From Corynebacterium sp. (GTDB lineage: Bacteria > Actinomycetota > Actinomycetes > Mycobacteriales > Mycobacteriaceae): a stretch of 22,751 nt of DNA. The stretch is taken from positions 1 to 22,751 of the forward strand of contig NZ_JAPJNQ010000034.1 of NCBI RefSeq assembly GCF_030826625.1, written 5' to 3'. The notes beneath the pieces are model-generated. The model was not told the origin of the DNA. It was given only the letters and a program-made list of their open reading frames with translations, and made no database searches. Made by a program: the position numbers and the translations under genes. Of this stretch, positions 6,223-12,320 are shown piece after piece (within the stretch, counting starts at the first letter, position 1; every line of letters begins with the position of its first letter).

Positions 6223-8313
6223 TTAGTCACGAACCCAGGCACCGATGACACCAGGAACGACGGGACGGCGTTCACCAAGCAATGCCTTCTGATTTCCTTC
6301 CCGCTCAATAGCCGTAGTTACTGCTTTTGCTCGATTAGGTTTCGAGCCAGAGTTTGCGCCTTGTCCCCCTTGACCCGGCGCTCCCATCATGGGAGTCATT
6401 CCACGCCCCAGATGTCCTGTTCCCGCACGTGACGAATTCCCCGTGGAGTTTCCGCTGTTGCTGCCATGTGCTTGCTGGTTACCGTGATGTCCGTTGGAAC
6501 CATGTTGGCCGGAACTATTGTGTGCACCGTTATTGCTAGAGGCATTGTTTCCACCATTGCTTCCGTGTCCGCCGTAGCCGTTGTTTGTGCTGGTGCCGCC
6601 GGACTGACTAGACCCTCCCGAATGAGGAGCTGTACCGCCAGCACCAATTGGACGAGCAGAAAAATTCTCGCTTTGGTGAGCATTCATGGAACCGGGACTT
6701 GAAAGCCCAGTAGTTCCAACACCCCGGGCACCAACTCCCAATGGTGACGTGGCGTTGATACCGCTGCGACCGGTGCCATTTATGCCAGGAACCCCAGTAC
6801 CCCCAAAACCAGTGCCTGCATGACCTGAAGTTATTCCTGGAGTACGGCCGATCGTAGTACCACCATTTGCGGGGGAGGAGGCCTGTGCACCGCGGGCTGT
6901 CAAAGGTGCAGACCCTGGGGCAGGCGTGACTGGCCGGCTGACTGCATGCCCACCACCACGGGGATTAGCTGCGTTAACGGTAGATGCATTTGGAACCGCC
7001 GTGCCTACGGTGCGTGATGGACCGAGACCAGCAGGGTTGCCAGCTCCCAGCACACGCGATGCACCAGCACCGGGTGTGGTTGTGGCAGGAGACATGCCAG
7101 AAAGACCTGAGTACCCGCGGGGCAGATTTGCTGGCGATCCGGTTGCAGCATTGACGGCATTAGCGATCCTAGGGTGTTGGGCATTTAATGCAGTTGTTGC
7201 TGCGGGCTGGGAAGCCAGATTAGCGGACGAAGCATGCGGAGCAGGATGGTGACCAGCAGCGGTAGCGTGAGCGGCATGTGTGCCGACATTCGCTACGGAG
7301 GCGGTGCCTTCATCTGCGGCTGCGAAAGTTGCCTGGTTAGATCCATAATCAGCGATTGCTTGCTGAACGTCGGTCGGAAGGCGCATTGCAGCACGAGCTT
7401 GCTCAGCGCCGGATTGAGCGTGGCCACCTTCCACAGCTTGGTTATCGCCTCCGCTCGCATTAGGTTGCGGAATGCTCAGTCCCAATAGGCGCGGCACCGC
7501 AACTTGGAGCGCAGCAGCGAATTGCGGTGGAAAAGAAGTTAGGTACGATTGCTCGATCGCCGCGCTCGCGCCGGGGTGCTGGTTAACGCGTAACGATTGC
7601 TGCACCAGGTTTGTAGTCTGTCGAGCTCCGTCGATGACTTGTACTAGGTTTTGGATGGTCCCGTTCATGATCTGAGAGTTTGCGTTCAGGACGCGCCCGG
7701 TATTAGCGAAGCTGCGTAACTTGTGGGCGCCGCCAGAAATTGCGTCGCCGTAGTTGTTTGATTCAAGCTCTGCTGCTACTTCTTCGAGACCGTCGGAAAT
7801 TTCGGTTGCAGTTTGGCCGATGTGTTGCCACAGCTCTGCGTCATGATGAGCTGCGGAATCTACGGTTCCAGAGAAATAACTTGCTAGTAAATCAATGTCT
7901 GGAACATAGCCGATGACAGGGCTGTTGATCGCCACCGGTGCAGTCTTGTCGTCTGGCTCGGCTGCGGTGAAGAAATGCTCATTGGTGGCCGCCTGTGCAC
8001 CGTGCATGTTGTCTAGGCTGCGAGCTATTTGATCGTCTTGCTCGTAGACTGCATCTGCGAGAGTATGCAGATTGTCTGCGGCCCAGGCGATTTTGTTTGC
8101 GAGTGCAGAAAATTCTTCCGCGGCAGAGCCCGGATTTCCAGCAAGCGTGCGACCGTGTTCTGCGGCGAGGAAGCCGAGTCCAGGAATTTGGGAAAACGCT
8201 TCGGAGAGCTGGCTTTTTGCGCTTATTTGGCTCTGCTGGAGTGCTGCTTTGCTGACAGATCGTAGCTTTTCTTCTGCACTTGCAAGCGAATTGATTGAAA
8301 TTTCAATGCTCAT
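6223..8313 (-). CDS. PPE/ESX-like protein with long Gly/Ser/Asn-rich tail, candidate type VII secretion substrate
   Basis: A 696-residue protein. Residues 1-120 are helical and look like an ESX/PPE-type helical hairpin: GSAAEEFSALANKIAWAADNLHTLADAVYEQDDQIARSLDNM contains the YxxxD motif (Tyr90, Asp94) known as a type VII secretion signal. No WxG is seen. Residues 140-275 are further helices. Residues 285-640 are low-complexity Gly, Ser, Asn, Ala and Thr. A short ordered end reads RRPVVPGVIGAWVRD. There is no Sec signal or membrane segment. GGGGGA precedes the ATG, and the DUF3558-type lipoprotein gene ends 13 nt upstream, so the two form an operon. Assignment as an ESX substrate is inferred from layout; the tail alone would fit many cell-wall proteins. 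Confidence 0.7.
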   Translation of the reverse strand: MSIEISINSLASAEEKLRSVSKAALQQSQISAKSQLSEAFSQIPGLGFLAAEHGRTLAGNPGSAAEEFSALANKIAWAADNLHTLADAVYEQDDQIARSLDNMHGAQAATNEHFFTAAEPDDKTAPVAINSPVIGYVPDIDLLASYFSGTVDSAAHHDAELWQHIGQTATEISDGLEEVAAELESNNYGDAISGGAHKLRSFANTGRVLNANSQIMNGTIQNLVQVIDGARQTTNLVQQSLRVNQHPGASAAIEQSYLTSFPPQFAAALQVAVPRLLGLSIPQPNASGGDNQAVEGGHAQSGAEQARAAMRLPTDVQQAIADYGSNQATFAAADEGTASVANVGTHAAHATAAGHHPAPHASSANLASQPAATTALNAQHPRIANAVNAATGSPANLPRGYSGLSGMSPATTTPGAGASRVLGAGNPAGLGPSRTVGTAVPNASTVNAANPRGGGHAVSRPVTPAPGSAPLTARGAQASSPANGGTTIGRTPGITSGHAGTGFGGTGVPGINGTGRSGINATSPLGVGARGVGTTGLSSPGSMNAHQSENFSARPIGAGGTAPHSGGSSQSGGTSTNNGYGGHGSNGGNNASSNNGAHNSSGQHGSNGHHGNQQAHGSNSGNSTGNSSRAGTGHLGRGMTPMMGAPGQGGQGANSGSKPNRAKAVTTAIEREGNQKALLGERRPVVPGVIGAWVRD

Positions 8314-8326
8314 TGAATCCCCCGAG

Positions 8327-9025
8327 TTATTTTGTAATCAGCCGATCGAAATATTCATGTGCTATGCGACAGTTGTCTTCAAACGTGCGGCCAGGTTCTA
8401 TATTTGTATAGTCAACGTAAAGTCTTCCTTCCACTGTCTCAATTCCAACCGCACACCCATTACCATCTAGGAATCGATGTGCATGAAGGCCGGGAATCGA
8501 TGAATTAAATGTGGGCGAAACGATTAATTGTTCTCTTTCAAGATCTAGAACGGACCCACGATCAATAGTAATTCCCAGCAATCCGTCGACTGGCTGCTGC
8601 GAAAATGATGGTTGAAGTTCCTTATCGATTTCTTTGAAGCACGTGCTGAACTTAAAACCATGGGACGCCGACGAAGGTCCATGGCTGTCTATTAGTCCGG
8701 CCCTCTGATATTGATTTTCGGAGATTAGATCACAAACACGAGGTAGTTCGAAATCCGGATCAGACGTATCGGCGGGGCCCCGCTCGGGAACCCAGTCTGC
8801 GAACTCAAACTTGGCGTCTGTGGTTGCGCTATTAAATTCCCCCTCACCGCTAGGTTTAGCATCGTGGTGCCCATCAGCATCATTGCTCAGCGCTGGATCG
8901 TGGCCAGACTGTGACTGGCTATTGGTCAGATGCGTGCTAGCAGCGTTGGAATTATCTGCCACGCTACAGCTGGAGGCCATGAACCCAGCTAGCGCCAGTG
9001 CACAACCAGCTCGATACCAGCTCAT
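8327..9025 (-). CDS. DUF3558-type lipoprotein
   Basis: A 232-residue protein with a lipoprotein signal: MSWYRAGCALALAGFMASSC, with Cys20 as the lipidation site (lipobox ASSC). A Ser/Asn/Asp-rich linker to about residue 80 follows. The folded part contains RVCDLISENQYQRAGL, a central Cys in FSTCF, NGCAVGIETVEGRLYVDYT and DNCRIAHEYFDRL, the spacing of paired Cys and short strands seen in DUF3558 proteins of actinobacteria. The start is chosen at 9025 because AGGAAG precedes it and the lipobox sits right behind it. The same frame is open upstream to 9421, but that part crosses the hairpin tract and has no protein-like features. Outer-face membrane lipoproteins of this kind often neighbour PPE/ESX genes. 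Function unknown. Confidence 0.8.
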   Translation of the reverse strand: MSWYRAGCALALAGFMASSCSVADNSNAASTHLTNSQSQSGHDPALSNDADGHHDAKPSGEGEFNSATTDAKFEFADWVPERGPADTSDPDFELPRVCDLISENQYQRAGLIDSHGPSSASHGFKFSTCFKEIDKELQPSFSQQPVDGLLGITIDRGSVLDLEREQLIVSPTFNSSIPGLHAHRFLDGNGCAVGIETVEGRLYVDYTNIEPGRTFEDNCRIAHEYFDRLITK

Positions 9026-9116
9026 CTGTCTTCCTTTCCTAGTCCGTCGTACGGTTTGCGCTGCGAACTCGTTAGAAGGGGAGAGGCAGCACAAACCCAT
9101 TGGACTGATTTGATTA

Positions 9117-9166
9117 ACGGGAGGTTCCCACGAATTGAGAGAAAATGGATATTTTCTGGAACCCGT
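9117..9166. repeat. Inverted repeat, compound hairpin 1
   Basis: The outer stem ACGGG-(AGG bulge)-TTCC pairs with GGAACCCGT (9158-9166). An inner 7-bp stem AGAAAAT/ATTTTCT (9140-9146 and 9151-9157) has the loop GGAT and abuts the right outer arm. About 16 paired bases in total. Confidence 0.6.
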
Positions 9167-9177
9167 CTGAACAAGCG

Positions 9178-9222
9178 GAGAGCGCCCCAGATCAACACAA
9201 AGGTGAGATCCGGGGCGCTCTC
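9178..9222. repeat. Inverted repeat, 16-bp stem with one mismatch (hairpin 2)
   Basis: GAGAGCGCCCCAGATC (9178-9193) against GATCCGGGGCGCTCTC (9207-9222), with a 13-nt loop. The single mismatch (A9189/C9211) becomes a G-U pair on the minus strand. The stem is as strong as an intrinsic terminator, but no clean T-run follows on either strand. The plus side is only T-rich (9234-9250). Confidence 0.7.
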
Positions 9223-9260
9223 GCTGTACAGACTCTATTAATTTATCTTTCACATCAGCC

Positions 9261-9318
9261 GGATTCCGGCCCACGCCCTCGAACAGTGACATCGATGACG
9301 CCCCCGAGGCCGGAATCC
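9261..9318. repeat. Inverted repeat, perfect 11-bp arms (hairpin 3)
   Basis: GGATTCCGGCC (9261-9271) and GGCCGGAATCC (9308-9318) are perfectly complementary over a 36-nt interval. The interval holds the 8-bp palindrome CATCGATG at 9290-9297 and a run of five C at 9301-9305. Confidence 0.65.
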
Positions 9319-9324
9319 TGTCGC

Positions 9325-9363
9325 CTTTTGGAAAGTGCATCTTCCCAAAACACTTTCCGAGAG
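9325..9363 (+). repeat. Inverted repeat, 13-bp stem with two G-U pairs (hairpin 4)
   Basis: CTTTTGGAAAGTG (9325-9337) pairs with CACTTTCCGAGAG (9351-9363) around a 13-nt loop. U9329-G9359 and U9327-G9361 are wobble pairs only on the plus-strand RNA. On minus they would be C-A mismatches, leaving an 8-bp core. Confidence 0.6.
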
Positions 9364-9372
9364 CACGCCGGC

Positions 9373-9395
9373 GATACGAGTTTTTGCTTCGTATC
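9373..9395 (+). repeat. Inverted repeat, 7-bp stem (hairpin 5)
   Basis: GATACGA (9373-9379) and TCGTATC (9389-9395) are perfect. G9380/T9388 can add a wobble pair on plus-strand RNA, closing a 7-nt loop TTTTTGC. Confidence 0.5.
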
Positions 9396-9425
9396 CACTG
9401 AATGGGTGGCCCCGACCGCAACCAC

Positions 9426-9463
9426 TTTTCGGATCCTGTCTAATTTCAGACGAGATCCGAGAA
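9426..9463 (+). repeat. Inverted repeat, 16-position stem with one mismatch (hairpin 6)
   Basis: TTTTCGGATCCTGTCT (9426-9441) pairs with AGACGAGATCCGAGAA (9448-9463) over a 6-nt loop. As plus-strand RNA it has two G-U pairs and one C-A mismatch (9436/9453). As minus-strand RNA it would have two C-A mismatches and one G-U pair. Confidence 0.65.
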
Positions 9464-9522
9464 ATTGATGCAGCGTCTGCCTCGTGAGCGCTAGACGCGG
9501 TCACATCAACACAGATGTCGCC

Positions 9523-9552
9523 GTTAACCGAACTACCCCCAAAGCGGTTAAC
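9523..9552. repeat. Inverted repeat, perfect 8-bp stem with C5 loop (hairpin 9)
   Basis: GTTAACCG (9523-9530) and CGGTTAAC (9545-9552) are perfect. The 14-nt loop contains five consecutive C. The next hairpin (9559-9572) follows after 6 nt. Confidence 0.55.
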
Positions 9553-9649
9553 TCGTCTGCGCGTGGACGCGCCCGTAGCTGGCAAGAGGCCTGTGCAAAT
9601 TAGCAGCATCAATATCCCCCGTACTTAGCCGGTGATTACAAACGTGCTC

Positions 9650-9686
9650 TCAGCGAATGATCAACCCGTGCTGACCTCTTCGCTGA
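9650..9686. repeat. Inverted repeat, perfect 8-bp arms
   Basis: TCAGCGAA (9650-9657) and TTCGCTGA (9679-9686) are separated by 21 nt. It lies beyond the dense cluster, in the same gene-free interval. A bulged stem (TTTGTCTT with AAGACACAAA, 9713-9741) and a 6-bp stem TTCGAC/GTCGAA (9804-9827) follow. Confidence 0.45.
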
Positions 9687-9689
9687 AAC

Positions 9690-9893
9690 TCATTGTGCAT
9701 CAAAGCTGAGGATTTGTCTTGCAGGGCGCAGAAGACACAAACTAGATGATTGATCAACTATACTCGCTGGTAAGAGCGTTTTTACGTCAGTCTCGATTGC
9801 TAGTTCGACGCATTGTTCTTTGTCGAAACCTTCAAAATTCACAGTATTTATTTTGCAATTTAAACCACTAACTTTGTGTCGCTTGAGTCTCAT
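9690..9893 (-). CDS. Doubtful small ORF (67 aa)
   Basis: An open frame from ATG 9893 in an AT-rich stretch, giving a mildly charged peptide with segments such as NCKINTVNFEGFDKEQCVELAIETD. There is no recognisable family, no signal peptide and no convincing ribosome site. Two inverted repeats lie inside it. It is the only frame in 9640-10210 that looks at all protein-like. It may be a relic or noise. Confidence 0.15.
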   Translation of the reverse strand: MRLKRHKVSGLNCKINTVNFEGFDKEQCVELAIETDVKTLLPASIVDQSSSLCLLRPARQILSFDAQ

Positions 9894-9908
9894 AATCCAA
9901 GCGCAAAG
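9872..9908. repeat. Inverted repeat, 11-bp stem with 3-nt bulge
   Basis: CTTTG-(TGT)-CGCTTG (9872-9885) pairs with CAAGCGCAAAG (9898-9908) over a 12-nt loop. Confidence 0.45.
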
Positions 9909-10083
9909 ATAAAAATTCTTCGGCGAAATAAGCCTATCCTGTGTGGCTCAAGTGGTTTAGGTCATTTCGGCTAAATCAAAGCTTGTAGAAATCTGAGAGT
10001 TCAATATACGTCAACTTGTTCGAATCTGCTGGATCGATCACAATTGAGTGTGAGGAATGTGGAATAAAATAGGGTAGAGCCAT

Positions 10084-10104
10084 CTTGCCCCTATTTGGGG
10101 GAAG
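10084..10104. repeat. Short hairpin CTTGCCCC/GGGGGAAG
   Basis: Seven of eight positions pair (one G-G mismatch) around the 5-nt loop TATTT. It lies just downstream of the terminator-like hairpin that follows the zinc-ribbon gene. The rest of 9909-10083 shows only small repeats (AGCC/GGCT, TTTAG/CTAAA) and no gene. Confidence 0.45.
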
Positions 10105-10126
10105 GTAAGGCTTGGGAACCCAGAAA

Positions 10127-10159
10127 TTTAGCCCTTGCAAGTTCCGAGCAAGGGCTAAA
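10127..10159 (-). terminator. Probable terminator of the zinc-ribbon gene
   Basis: A perfect 12-bp stem, TTTAGCCCTTGC (10127-10138) with GCAAGGGCTAAA (10148-10159), and a 9-nt loop. It begins 55 nt past the yjdM stop. On the minus strand the stem runs into AATTTCT, a short T-containing tail, so termination is likely but the tail is weak. Confidence 0.6.
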
Positions 10160-10213
10160 AATGATCAAACCGAGGTCTATAAATTGATAAATCTGGGGGG
10201 ATACCCGACTGGA

Positions 10214-10576
10214 TTATGACTTCTTCACAACAGCTGGTTTCAGTGTCATTGCGCCAAAACCATCAATTTTGCAGTCGATGTTGTGGTCTTCCAGACCGGT
10301 TCCAGCGTCAAAATTCAGACGAATATTGCGAACCTTGGTGCCAGATTTCAATGGTTGCTGTGCACCTTTCACCTTGACCGTTTGTGTGATGGTGATGGAA
10401 TCGCCGTCGGCAAGTTCATTACCCACGCTGTCTTTGATGACATTTGAGGTCTCAGTAGTACCATTCTCTGATTCGGTGCCGGGATTCCACTCGTGGGCAC
10501 ATTCCGGGCACACAAGCATTGGAGGCAATTCATAGGTGTATTCGCTGGTGCACTCAGGGCAAGCTGGCAAAGTCAT
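10214..10576 (-). CDS. yjdM: YjdM/PhnA-family zinc-ribbon protein
   Basis: A 120-residue protein of usual family length. The N-terminal zinc ribbon has two CPEC pairs (MTLPACPECTSEYTYE, then MLVCPECAHEW) that would bind one Zn. The C-terminal beta domain runs from VIKDSVGNELADGDSITIT to GFGAMTLKPAVVKK. The family was once called PhnA, or alkylphosphonate utilisation protein, but no phn genes are nearby, so that label should not be read as function. The start is taken at 10576 because family members begin M-x-L-P-x-C-P-x-C and a -10 box lies 6 nt upstream. A GTG at 10600 would add eight residues. Confidence 0.88.
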   Translation of the reverse strand: MTLPACPECTSEYTYELPPMLVCPECAHEWNPGTESENGTTETSNVIKDSVGNELADGDSITITQTVKVKGAQQPLKSGTKVRNIRLNFDAGTGLEDHNIDCKIDGFGAMTLKPAVVKKS

Positions 10577-10582
10577 TGCATC

Positions 10583-10588
10583 ATAGTA
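10583..10588 (-). promoter_or_regulatory. -10 box for probably leaderless yjdM mRNA
   Basis: TACTAT on the minus strand ends 6 nt before the ATG at 10576, and no Shine-Dalgarno sequence is present. This supports the shorter start and a leaderless message. Confidence 0.5.
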
Positions 10589-10705
10589 GCGGTAAACCAC
10601 GGTGGAGAAGAATTCTGCGTCAGCTCAGGCATCGCGTGTTCCGAGCGGCGCAATAACTGCCAACAAACAGTCGCTCCTGGGAAGACCAAACTCCAAGAGC
10701 TTCAT

Positions 10706-10742
10706 CCGACAAGAAAACGCCCTAGGTAAATTCCTAGGGCGT
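10706..10742 (-). terminator. Intrinsic terminator of fumarase gene
   Basis: A perfect 10-bp stem, ACGCCCTAGG (10717-10726) with CCTAGGGCGT (10733-10742), and a 6-nt loop, located 68 nt after the fum stop. Reading the minus strand, the stem is followed by TTTCTTGTC, a usable U-rich tail. Confidence 0.85.
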
Positions 10743-10809
10743 CATAGTAGCGAGTTAGCTAATCAAAGGACTGCAGGCTCAGCCGCTGTCTTTCTCGCTG
10801 GAAATTCGA

Positions 10810-12213
10810 TTAAAAGCGGTCGCGGTCCGTGTTCGCCATTGCCAGAACATCCAGGCGCTTGTCCAGCTCTTCCTCGGTGAGGTCGTCGCCAACAAAGCCC
10901 AGATCGATGACGGCTTCGCGGATGGTGATTTCCTTCGCCAGCGCGTGCTTGGCCACCTTAGCGGCGTTCTCGTAGCCGATAGCCGAGTTCAGTGGGGTCA
11001 CGATCGATGGCGACGACTGTGCAGAAGTCTTCATCATTTCGCGGTTTGGCTCAATGTCGTCGATCAAACGCTCAGCACACACACGGGAGGTGTTCGCCAG
11101 CAGGCGAGCGGACTCTAGTACGTTGCGAGCCATCATCGGGATGAAGACGTTGAGCTCGAACTGTCCCTGGGTGCCGCCGAAGGATACCGCGGCGTCGTTG
11201 CCGATGACCTGCGCAGAAACCTGGGTAGCGGTCTCACAGAGAACCGGGTTGACCTTACCCGGCATGATGGATGAACCCGGCTGCAAATCAGCCAGACGAA
11301 TTTCGCCCAGACCAGTCAGCGGGCCGGAACCCATCAGGCGGATGTCGTTGGTGATCTTGTACAGGGAACCAGCGATAACTTTCATCGCTCCCGAGAATTC
11401 CACCAGTGCGTCGCGGTTGGCCTGGGCCTCGAAGTGATCTACGGCTTCACGTAGTTCTTCCAGCCCGGTCAACTTCTTGAGCTCCTCGGTTACCTGCGCA
11501 CCGAAGTCTGCAGAGGTGTTCAAGCCGGTACCAGTAGCGGTACCACCGATTGGCAGTTCACCGAGACGTGGCAACGTCGCCTTCACACGTTCAATTCCCA
11601 GCTCGATTTGGCGAGCGTAGCCACCGAATTCCTGGCCCAGGGTGACTGGTACGGCATCCATCAAGTGGGTGCGTCCCGACTTGACGACGTCTTTCCACTC
11701 TTTGGCCTTGTTCAGCAGAGAATCGTGCAGCTGCTGCAAGCCAGGGATCAGGTCTTTCACTGCAGCTTCGGTAGCGGCGACGTGAGTCGCGGTAGGGAAA
11801 GTATCATTCGAGGACTGTCCCATGTTGACATCGTCGTTCGGGTGCACCTCGGTGCCTGCTTGCTTAGCCAGGGAAGCGATGACCTCGTTGGTGTTCATGT
11901 TCGAGGAGGTACCCGAACCAGTCTGGAACACATCGATTGGGAACTCATCATCGTATTTACCAGAGGCGATATCTTTAGCTGCGGCGATGATGGCATCAGC
12001 TTTATCGGCATCTAGTGCACCGTTGTCTTTGTTAACCTGCGCGCATGCAGCTTTGAGCAGGCCCATGGCGCGGATCTGAGCGGATTCCAGACCACGGCCG
12101 GAAATAGGGAAGTTCTGTACAGCACGCTGGGTTTGTGCGCGCCACAAAGCGTTCTTTGGGACCTTCACTTCGCCCATCGTGTCGTGTTCGATGCGGTATT
12201 CTTGCTCGGTCAT
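10810..12213 (-). CDS. fum: Fumarate hydratase, class II
   Basis: A 467-residue enzyme of normal class II length. It reversibly hydrates fumarate to L-malate in the TCA cycle, as a cytoplasmic homotetramer without an iron-sulfur cluster. The active-site regions are visible: TGSGTSSNMNTNEV (98-111), MGQSSNDTFPTA (131-142), GRTHLMDAVPV with the catalytic-region His183, and the fumarase/aspartase signature GSSIMPGKVNP (313-323). GTATGTGLN fits fumarase rather than aspartase. AAGGTGAG lies about 5 nt before the ATG. It is transcribed apart from yjdM, as a terminator separates them. It lies 107 nt after glpX on the same strand, with a CAACTG-TG-CAGTTG palindrome in the gap. Confidence 0.96.
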   Translation of the reverse strand: MTEQEYRIEHDTMGEVKVPKNALWRAQTQRAVQNFPISGRGLESAQIRAMGLLKAACAQVNKDNGALDADKADAIIAAAKDIASGKYDDEFPIDVFQTGSGTSSNMNTNEVIASLAKQAGTEVHPNDDVNMGQSSNDTFPTATHVAATEAAVKDLIPGLQQLHDSLLNKAKEWKDVVKSGRTHLMDAVPVTLGQEFGGYARQIELGIERVKATLPRLGELPIGGTATGTGLNTSADFGAQVTEELKKLTGLEELREAVDHFEAQANRDALVEFSGAMKVIAGSLYKITNDIRLMGSGPLTGLGEIRLADLQPGSSIMPGKVNPVLCETATQVSAQVIGNDAAVSFGGTQGQFELNVFIPMMARNVLESARLLANTSRVCAERLIDDIEPNREMMKTSAQSSPSIVTPLNSAIGYENAAKVAKHALAKEITIREAVIDLGFVGDDLTEEELDKRLDVLAMANTDRDRF

Positions 12214-12253
12214 TATCTCACCTTCAAAGTAATGCTTGTCTTTGGTTAACGTG

Positions 12254-12267
12254 CAACTGTGCAGTTG
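12254..12267. promoter_or_regulatory. Palindrome CAACTG-TG-CAGTTG ahead of fum
   Basis: A perfect 6+2+6 dyad, 41 nt upstream of the fum start, in the gap between glpX and fum. Position and symmetry suit a dimeric regulator site. The regulator cannot be named. Confidence 0.4.
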
Positions 12268-12286
12268 TGCGCCGAGCCTAGCTAGC

Positions 12287-12315
12287 CGACGCTTACTACC
12301 AGTATTCCAGCGTCG
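12287..12315 (-). terminator. Hairpin after glpX, weak terminator
   Basis: CGACGCT (12287-12293) and AGCGTCG (12309-12315) are perfect 7-bp arms over a 15-nt loop, beginning 5 nt past the glpX stop. On the minus strand no T-run follows, so this may only attenuate or stabilise, and some read-through into fum is possible. Confidence 0.4.
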
Positions 12316-12320
12316 CGGGA

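Larger units (their letters stand above)
9117..9572. other. Hairpin-dense gene-free tract, candidate structured RNA or DNA element
   Basis: About 456 bp holding at least ten successive, non-identical inverted repeats with little sequence between them. Arms found by eye: 9117-9166, 9178-9222, 9261-9318, 9325-9363, 9373-9395, 9426-9463, 9473-9498 (GCGTCT/AGACGC), 9503-9518 (ACATC/GATGT), 9523-9552 and 9559-9572 (GCGCG/CGCGC around TGGA). Several have 8-16 paired bases, far more than expected by chance over this length. The arms are unrelated in sequence, so this is neither a repeat array nor CRISPR. Hairpins with wobble pairs mostly fit better as plus-strand RNA. No promoter is convincing. It lies directly upstream of the lipoprotein/PPE-like operon, so a long 5' leader on minus is the main alternative. 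Confidence 0.6.

Noticed and set aside
9026..9421. N-terminal extension of the lipoprotein to 9421
   Set aside because: It would bury the lipobox 150 residues inside the protein and runs through the hairpins. The ribosome site AGGAAG supports the start at 9025.
9250..9609. 119-residue minus-strand frame starting MLLICTGLLPATGAS after GGGGG, with a short hydrophobic start
   Set aside because: The hydrophobic stretch is too short for a normal signal, the rest is Arg/Ser/Cys-rich with no family features, and the frame coincides with the hairpin tract. It is kept as an alternative only.
9117..10159. CRISPR array, integron attC array, RNase P RNA or tmRNA
   Set aside because: There is no repeated unit with unique spacers and no integrase or cas gene. 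The characteristic RNase P and tmRNA motifs and a tRNA-like CCA end were not seen.
10577..10600. GTG start at 10600 for the zinc-ribbon protein
   Set aside because: It adds eight residues not found in the family, and the -10 box would lie inside the coding region.
10577..10705. Possible small gene between yjdM and the fum terminator
   Set aside because: Frames here are short, lack ribosome sites and share the divergent promoter region of yjdM. Nothing supports a gene.
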